Assembly: GCA_941918925.1 (NCBI GenBank)
Contig: OW799236.1
Span: forward strand, 119,051,062-119,115,061
DNA from: Phyto melanocephala
Lineage: Eukaryota > Arthropoda > Insecta > Diptera > Rhinophoridae
DNA: 64,000 nt
Reading direction: 5' to 3'
A model generated the notes under the pieces. It made no database searches and was not told where the DNA came from. It was given only the letters and a program-made list of their open reading frames with translations. The translations under genes were made by a program, and so were the position numbers. Of this stretch, positions 56,648 through 64,000 are shown in pieces. Position 1 is the first letter of the stretch. Each line of letters begins with the position of its first letter.

Positions 56648-58421
56648 AGCTTGAAAAATTTTTTACAAGTTAGACGAACAGATCGAAAATTTTGAAATAA
56701 ATTTCCATGATCTCTAAACGCTGCTCTGATGTCAATATTTATGGGATGATTTGCCAAAGCATACTGAAAATAAAAAATTTTACACATTTCATTAGGATGA
56801 CAGCTAGTTTTTCAGTAAATCCAGTTGGAATTTTTAGACATCTAAAAAACATCCTTTATTCAGAGTGTTTCCTTTATTGAAATAGAGAATTTTAAATTTT
56901 AAAATCATATTTCCGTTTAAATATGATTACGAGCATGTGACCGTCCCGCTTAGGGTTTACCTGGATGTTCAATTTGTACACACCATTAACAGTAAGTCAG
57001 GCTGCATTTCGCTACTTATGCATGAAATATTCGCTTTCGAATTCCTAATCTTTTCTAGTTTATCTTCACAGTCCTCCAGGTTAACTTTGCATATTCCATT
57101 TGAATGAGGTGGCCAGTTATTTTGTTCAAATAATTTGTTCGTAAAAAATGCCCTTTGGAATATTTTTATAAAATTTATATAAAAGTTTTTTTTTTAAACA
57201 CAATTTCTTTTTAAATCAAACACTTAACTTTTAACACCCATTCACCTGATATTAATTCAATATTATATTTATTATATTATTCGTGAATATTCATACACTC
57301 GTTCTTGCATTCAACTAAATAAAAAAAACATAACATTTGCACTTGAAATATTTTATTGCATCCATCACTTGCACTTAGTTATGGACTTTATCTTCATTCT
57401 CATCATCCGCATATAGAATTTTGAATTTTGTAGATGTTGATTTTTCAGTTTTATTATTAAAAAATAAAATAAAATAATTTTTCCACAAATAAAATAAAAA
57501 AAAAAACAAACAAAAAGGCCAACAAACAAAAACTAAAGTTCAAATTTTATCAATTGACTTATGAACCATTTAAGTGTTAGTTTACGTGCTCACTTTTTTA
57601 CAATTTATATGTTTTGTTAGTGTTTTTGTTGTTATTAGTCGATGAAAAACTTTTTGTTCACCTGAGTTTACACTTCGTATTACCAACTTTGCAATAAACT
57701 TTTACAAAAATAGCAGTCAATTTTATACAGTCTATTCTGTTCTGTTTTTCATACTGTTGTTCTTGCTATTGCATTGGAAATTTTCGCCATTATGTTCATG
57801 TTTTTTATGCCATTTTATGGATTTATGTTTAAATTTATGTATGTTTAAGCACATCTATGCTCGCTATTGTATTAAAATATAAAAACATATGAATGTAAAA
57901 TTTTAACTCACAAATTTAATAGTTTTTCAAAATCACAATAACAACAATAAATTTAATATGGAACTGAGATTGGTTTAAAAAGTTTGTTGCTTGAATGGAG
58001 TAATTATGACAGCTTCACAGATATTATGTTGTTCTCAGTTTGTAGGTTGTAAAATTATAAAATCAAAAGAATGTTATGTTTAGCACATTTTTAACACGTT
58101 TTGGTATTTCTACAATATATATTTGTGGGCATTTTTCAATATTTAATTCCTTAATATAGGCATTTAATGAAAAGGCTTGACTAGACTACGGTATAGTTAA
58201 TTATGAAGACAATCTAAATTATAGATGATGTCCAAAGTGAAATTTCTATTAAATGGATCAAATCTAGCAATTAAAAATTTATTCTCTTCAACTCTGTTAA
58301 TAAGGATATCAAAGGAGAGGCCATAACTACTTAAATATAGTAATGAGAGAAAAAAAATAAATAAAATTCCAAGACAGCATTTGAATCAAACAGGTGGAAA
58401 CATTTTTCTTTGGCCAATTAA
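56648..58421. other. AT-rich non-coding DNA
   Basis: Nothing recognised. Confidence 0.5.
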
Positions 58422-58905
58422 TCTATATATATAAAAGTGAAACTCTGTCTGTCTGTGTGTGTGTGTTAGCCATAGACTACGAAACCGTCAATCGGAACGA
58501 ACTCAAACTTTGGAAAGTTGTTGCACACATTTCAGGGAGTGTTTATGGGTGGAAAAAAGTGGGCGGGGTTACGCCTATAAAAAATAAGTTATCATTTTTA
58601 GTTTCTTGCACTTGAGCGATTTTTCTGAAACCTTGCACACATATTGATCTGTCATGATTATATAATTTCGAGGTTAGAAAAATGGGCAGTGCCACGCCCA
58701 TAAAAATAATTTATCATTTTTAGCTACTTGCACTGTACTGATTTTTCTGAAACTTTGCACAGATATTGATCTGTCATGACTATACAATTTCGTGATTAGA
58801 TAAAAAATATTATAGTTTTAGTTTCTTGCACTTGATATTCAATGTAAATTAAGAATGCATTTTTATTCATTTAGGGGCGTAGCAACGCGCGCCGGACTTG
58901 GCTAG
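58422..58905 (+). mobile_element. Non-autonomous Helitron, copy 3
   Basis: The 5' end TCTATATATATAAAAGTG follows A. The 3' end reads ggggcgtagcaacgcgcgcc, then ggacttggctag. Modules start at 58559 and 58682 (123 bp apart), with a third, truncated one near 58800. The base after CTAG is G instead of the expected T, probably a later mutation. ORF 58394-58615 is a shadow. Confidence 0.8.
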
Positions 58906-59179
58906 GATCGATATAAAATAAAAGATCTCGTCTAGCAAAATACAGTAAATAATGAAAAAATTCAAAATCCATGAGGTGGCCGAAGCAAAATGGCGCATAT
59001 TAGAGTCAGAACAGTATGAAATTTCGATAAACCTATCTATCCTACCCTTCTCTTAGGCAAGTTTGAAAAAACACTCCTACTATTTTTAAACACCTAAATT
59101 TTACTCAACTTTAAAATTTTGGAACTAATAAATAGACACTGAAATGGGAAAAGGATTATAAGCATTTTTTTTTTGTATT

Positions 59180-59990
59180 CCGTCAAATTTCAATTTGATC
59201 GCCATTAAAAGCGCAAATAGTGAAATATGCTAAGACCTCTTGAAAACTTCGAAGAATTTTCAGTCAAGAAAGTGCACCTAATGTGCCAACGATTTGAAAA
59301 GTGATCACCAGGTTTGAAGAAACTGTGTCGGTAAGATCTGCTAAAAATATTGCTGTTGTAAACTAGAGTGTTACAAACCCAAAATTATCAACAACTACAA
59401 ATTTCACGAAGCAAATTTTGATACAAGACATCTACTTTCATGAGTACAAAATTAAGCTTATTCAGGAGCTTAAACGTGCAGGACAAAGAAAACGCTGGCA
59501 ATTCGTTCAATGGCTAATGGAGCAAAGTGAAGTCAATGACAATTTATTTTAAAGAAATCCTCCTCTGAATGCCTTGTTTAATATACAAAATTATTAAATT
59601 GGAGGTTAAAAAATTATCATACAATCTACGAAAAAAAAATGCTTTAACAACAAGCAATTGTTCGGTGTGCACTTTTATAACACGGTTTTATTAAATCTAA
59701 CTTTTTTAATATTTAATATTTTATTAATATTACTTATCTCAAGAAATTCAGATATCCACTGGCAACCAAGATCATGCAATTCAAATCCATGTGATTTATT
59801 TCTTTATCTTTTTGTGAAAACTCAGGATTAAGTGAATAAGCCAGAAGCAATTTCAAAACTAAAATCGTAGAGGCAACAGTTCAATGGCACATCTCTGTGA
59901 AAAAGACATGGAAAATTTGATGGAAATAATAATGGCCAAGCATCAGAGTCGCGGGGTCGACGAATTTTTTTTATTTCGTACTTAATCGGA
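59180..59990 (+). pseudogene. Tc1/mariner-type transposase relic, copy 4
   Basis: Near 59430 a plus frame gives FHEYKIKLIQELKRAGQRKR, then WQFVQWLMEQSEVNDNLF, a clear match to the family block 'LxxYKIxLxQELKPxDxxxRxxFxxWxLExxxxDxxFxxxIxFSDEAHF'. Near 59830 follow NKPEAISKLK-like and VQWHISVKKTWK pieces. Near 59945 is ESRGRR, the counterpart of 'CxxSRGGHLxDIIF', and IGICLL. The catalytic block and the QQDGA block fall in deleted or frameshifted DNA. The N-terminal segment (59240-59300) shares 'gaagaattttcagtcaagaa' and 'agtgcac' with copy 3 at 41559, confirming the same family. TIRs not recognised. Confidence 0.7.
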
Positions 59991-62290
59991 ATATGTCTTC
60001 TTTAAAATCAAACAAAAAATCAGAAATATAAAAAATACGTGTTTTTGTTTTAAAATAAAAACGTCATTGTTACTTAAACGAACTAGACTTTCTTAAAAAA
60101 TATGCCAAAAATGTTATTAAATATAAGAAATACAAATTAAATGTTTAATAATTTTTAACAATGTGGCAACCTTTATTTCTATTGGGCTGCAGTTGTCTTA
60201 AATAAATATTTTCTGGTACCTATTGAATAATTAATTTATTATTATTTTTATCTTTATAATGCACCGAGAATAGGAGAATAGGTAACAGAATGAAACGTAT
60301 TATTTCATACACAATCTTTTTAACAAAGACCAAAGGTTGACATTAAGGAGACAAAACAATCGTTAAGTTTTAATCATAGGCAGTTATCAGTCCGGAATAA
60401 CGAGGAAATAATTTTCTTCAGTTTTCTCAGTAAATTGGTTTTTAATTATGGTGTTTTTTTTGTTGAAAAAAAAATTACGTTTTTAGAGTGCACATATTAA
60501 AAAGGCTTAATTCACCCTATAATAATGCAATATATTATTGGCAGAGGAAATAAGACAAATTATGCAAGAAGTACATATCAGTGCATATGAGCAATGCCAA
60601 AACCGTATTGGTTAAAAAATTTTACTTTAAAAGAAATAATTTTTATTTTGTCACACTATGTATCAGCTTTTTTATTTTTTACTAAAAAGAATACCCTTAA
60701 ATTGGCTACCCTTTGATTTCATATAGTGCAAAAAGTGTAAAAAGTTTTGCCATAAATAAGGGCATTTAGCGCATCCAGGATTTATATTTTTAAGAAAAAA
60801 ACAAATTAAACCTTTTTTATTAAGAAGCAAAAAATAGTAATTTTCTTCCAAGAAGATAAAATATCATTAAATTATTATAGTTTAACTTATAACTTATTGC
60901 ACTGCATAGTCTTTAATCATCTTTCATAATAATGCCAGTTATATTTTCCTCTTCTTATTTATACATTATTTTTTGTTAGCTCCTTCGGTTAAATCGATTT
61001 CTAAAACAGTTCATGTTCTGCATTTATTGCCTTTATTAAAAATTAAATGTGCAATAGAAAAGATGAGCATGAAAATAAAGGAGTAAAGAACAAATCTATA
61101 CATACACACACACATACACGCACAAAGAAGTCATGGAACAAAAAAGTTTATTTCCACATGGAATCAAAAGTAGATGAAACAAAATAAAATGTTGAGAAAA
61201 AAAGGCATTTTGTTTATAACAATACTACAACAGAATTTTTATGATATTATTAAATTCAATCAAATGGGAAAAATGAATAAATAATATGAATGGAAAAATT
61301 TATTAAAAGAAAAACTTAAGTCTTAATAATAATACTACTCGTAATAACTGTACATAGATAAATAGTAATCAGGGCAATATTTATATCTGCATTTGTACAT
61401 ACAGGCAGACATGCTTATTTACTTATAAAAGAATAAATAAATATATAATTTTATTAAAACTAAGCCAATAGGCATATTTGAGTATGTGTGTGTATATGTT
61501 TGTATGTAGAAAGAGTTCCTATTTTCTCATTAATAAAACAATTCAACAGGCAATTTAATAAAGTAATTTGATTATTAGGTTTAAGATATTGATAACCAAA
61601 TTCCAATGAGAATAAAATAGTAGAACTAAAGAGTATGAAGATTTTTATATAACCACCGTTTAAGATTTGAAAAAATTAAATGGGCTAATAAAATGCTGAA
61701 GGGTATCAAAATAGCTTTAAATTAAAAAAAAGAAAAACATTTGAGTTATCTAAAACTAACTAAAAGATATTTTCAATTCTATATTGTTTGTTTGTATTTA
61801 TTTGTAAAGAAGAAACGATAAGTTAGAATTTTTGTAATCAAAGCAAAAAAGTTCAAATAAAATAAAATAATAATTCCCGTATTCTGTTTCCATTAATTTA
61901 AAAAAATTTAAATTAAATTATTTCTTTAGTAGCAGCAATAAGATAGAAATTTTTTTTAACAAAGTAAGAAAATGTAAATAAAAATGGCTTATAATTCCCG
62001 TGTTTACTTTCCATTAAATATGTCAGTGCAATTATAACACTAAATAGTGACTCGGAGAAGAATTTTAAATTGAACTCAATTTTGGAGACTTCAACAGCAA
62101 TATTTTATTATTATAAATGTTGTGTTATTTTACCTTAGATGATTTTTTTTTCTGCCATACGAATTGTATATAGATATTAAAAATTACATACTCGTTTATT
62201 TAAGCCAAAAAGATATGTTTAAAAATGTTTGTTCAGATTTTTTGAATCTTAAGCAAAAATGCAGAGAGTTCTAATAGTATAGAATATTAT
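59991..62290. other. AT-rich non-coding DNA
   Basis: Nothing recognised beyond A/T runs and short (CA)n words near 61104. Confidence 0.5.
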
Positions 62291-62295
62291 CCCAG

Positions 62296-64000
62296 TTTTT
62301 ATACCCGCCACCAAAAAAATGGTGGGGGTATATTCATTTTGTCATTCCGTTTGTAACACATCGAAATATCCATTTTAGACCCCATAAAGTATATATATTC
62401 TGAATCAGGGTTTGATTTGATGACGATCTAGCTATGTCCGTCCGTCTGTCCGTCTGTCCGTCTGTTGAAAGCACGATAGAGGTCGCACCGAAAAAGCTAG
62501 GGGGCTCAAATTTTGCCGGAATCTTTCTTATAGACAAGGTTTGTTTGGTATTGAAAATGGGCTAAATCGGAATATTAGGAAGGGAGTTATAGCTCGAAAA
62601 GCAAGAGTAGGTCGAAAAAACCGTGTCCTTCAAACATCGAATAAAATGGAATTGTGTCCAAACGCATTAACGTAGACTCATGAAACTTCGAATATATATT
62701 TCCTGAGTAAAAACAATATTTTTCCCCGAAAATTATCAAAATATATGCATTAGGAGAGGAGTTATCGATCAAAATGTAGGAAAATTTATACCGCACAGTG
62801 TATTTTTCGGTATATTTAAAAACAAAAACGTCATAAAAGCAACAAAATTGGATGCACGACTCTGAAATTTTGCACACTTTGCTTTTTGGTAAGACGCTTT
62901 TTTGTAACGGAAAATCAATGTGCCACGCCTACTTTTACGCCCACCTCCCATATAACGTTTTACCTAAAATTCATATAATTTCTCTATTAATAAAGATTTT
63001 GGAATAACAAAGGGCTATATTGAAACACTTAAGTTGTACTCATTAGCAAAAACAACTTTGACACGCCTACTATAACGCCCACTTTTCACGTTATCTACCG
63101 TTAATGAAATTTAAAAGCTCATAAAACCGCCAAAATTAGAAGTGTGATGATCAAATTTGCTACGTGTATCCTCCTAGGCAGTATCATTACTGTCCCAGAA
63201 AATTAAGGTGCCACGCCTACTTTTACGCCCACCTACCATTAACGTTTTACCCAAAATTCATATAATTTCTCTATTAATAAAGATTTTAGAATAACAAAGA
63301 GCTATATTGAAACACCTAAGTTGTACTCATTAGCAAAAACAACTTTGACACGCCTACTATAACGCCCACTTTTCACGTTATCTACCGTTCATGAAATTTA
63401 AAAGCTCATAAAACCGCCAAAATTAGAGGTGCGATGATCAAATTTGCTACGTTTATCCCTCTAGGCAATGTTATTACTGTGCAAGAAAATTGAGGTGCCA
63501 CGCCATTTTTTACGCCCACCTCCCATATAACGTTTTACCTAAAATTCATATAATTTCTCTATTAATAAAGATTTTGGAATAATAAAGGGTTATATTGAAA
63601 CACCTCAGTTGTACTCATTCGCAAAAACAACTTTGACATGCCTACTATAACGCCCACTTTTCACGTTATCTACCGTTCATGAAATTTAAAAGCTCATAAA
63701 ACCGCCAAAATTAGAGGTATGATGATCAAATTTGCTTCGTATATCCTTCAAATCAATGTAGTCGTTGTGCCAAAAAGTTTAGGTAACACGTTCACTTTAA
63801 CGCCCACCTCCCATAACGGTTTATCTTAAATTCATGTAATTTCTCTATTGACAAAGTTTTTAGGAAAATAAAGGACTATATTGAAACATCTAAGTTGTAT
63901 TTATTAGCAGAAACTTTATTGACATGATTACTTTAACGCCAACTTTCATTGAAAGACTACATTTACAAAAGCATTTTAGTAGCATATCTAAGTTACAGAG
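62296..64000 (-). mobile_element. Family B fly repeat, copy B3 (minus, cut by window end)
   Basis: It begins gtttttatacccgccaccaa, the reverse complement of the B1 3' end, and proceeds through cattccgtttgtaacacatc, tatgtccgtccgtctgtccg and repeated units. The tacgcccacc words start at 62936, 63224, 63511 and 63799, spaced 288, 287 and 288 bp, so the 288-bp period holds in a more diverged copy. The far end (hairpin TTCGGC...) lies beyond the window. Minus ORFs 62334-62537, 62587-62877 and 62769-62951 are shadows of the repeat. Confidence 0.85.

Noticed and set aside
1..64000. CRISPR arrays, operons, bacterial-type promoters or terminators
   Set aside because: The sequence is eukaryotic (insect). 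The tandem repeats found are inside transposable elements and lack unique spacers.

Overview
The window is 64 kb of strongly AT-rich, non-coding animal DNA. I found no intact protein-coding gene, rRNA or functional tRNA. The repeat content points to a calyptrate fly (blowfly or house fly type): five copies of a long repeat that opens with a TTCGGC/GCCGAA hairpin and the words 'tttatacccaccacca', Helitrons opening TCTATATATATAAAAG, and many Tc1/mariner relics. The organism is inferred from these repeat families, not from a gene. The stretch is most likely intergenic or lies in very large introns. A few weak exon-like signals occur on the minus strand (20.3, 22.0 and 38.5 kb).

Layout. 0-6.5 kb: a CCCAGCAAAAAT-ended MITE, a mariner relic, a complete non-autonomous Helitron (4281-5265) with seven internal tandem modules, and a second CCCAGC MITE. 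6.6-12 kb: a period-10 microsatellite, a PIF/Harbinger transposase relic, a 648-bp MITE with near-perfect 34-bp inverted ends and TAA target duplication, and a short Helitron. 12.9-15.8 kb: the best copy of the fly repeat (called family B here), carrying an exact 288-bp tandem array. 16.7-19.2 kb: a minus-strand mariner relic and a small family B copy. 23.7-26.1 kb: nested inverted repeat, tandem duplication and a Helitron helicase fragment. 28-33 kb: a maT-like mariner relic, a long-TIR MITE, and a pogo/Tigger element with a transposase C-terminus. 37-45 kb: truncated Helitron, small MITE, two LINE RNase H-region relics, a mariner with recognisable inverted ends, another CCCAGC MITE and a hAT-like MITE. 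45.5-47.2 kb: second long family B copy with a GC-rich, quadruplex-prone insertion. 47-54 kb: mostly featureless, with one C-rich G4 tract and a decayed family B copy. 54.7-60 kb: two related tRNA-derived SINE-like copies with different target duplications, a Helitron and a mariner relic. 62.3-64 kb: a family B copy in inverse orientation running off the window.

No genes act together here. The biology is that of mobile elements: decayed autonomous elements (mariner, Harbinger, Tigger, Helitron, LINE) beside small non-autonomous ones. The most notable structural observation is that two unrelated element families, the Helitrons and family B, both carry internal tandem arrays built on the same AAGTGGGCG / GCCACGCCC core. 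Both arrays alternate subtypes (120/122 bp and 288 bp, with a 576-bp super-repeat), and copies of each family differ in module number.
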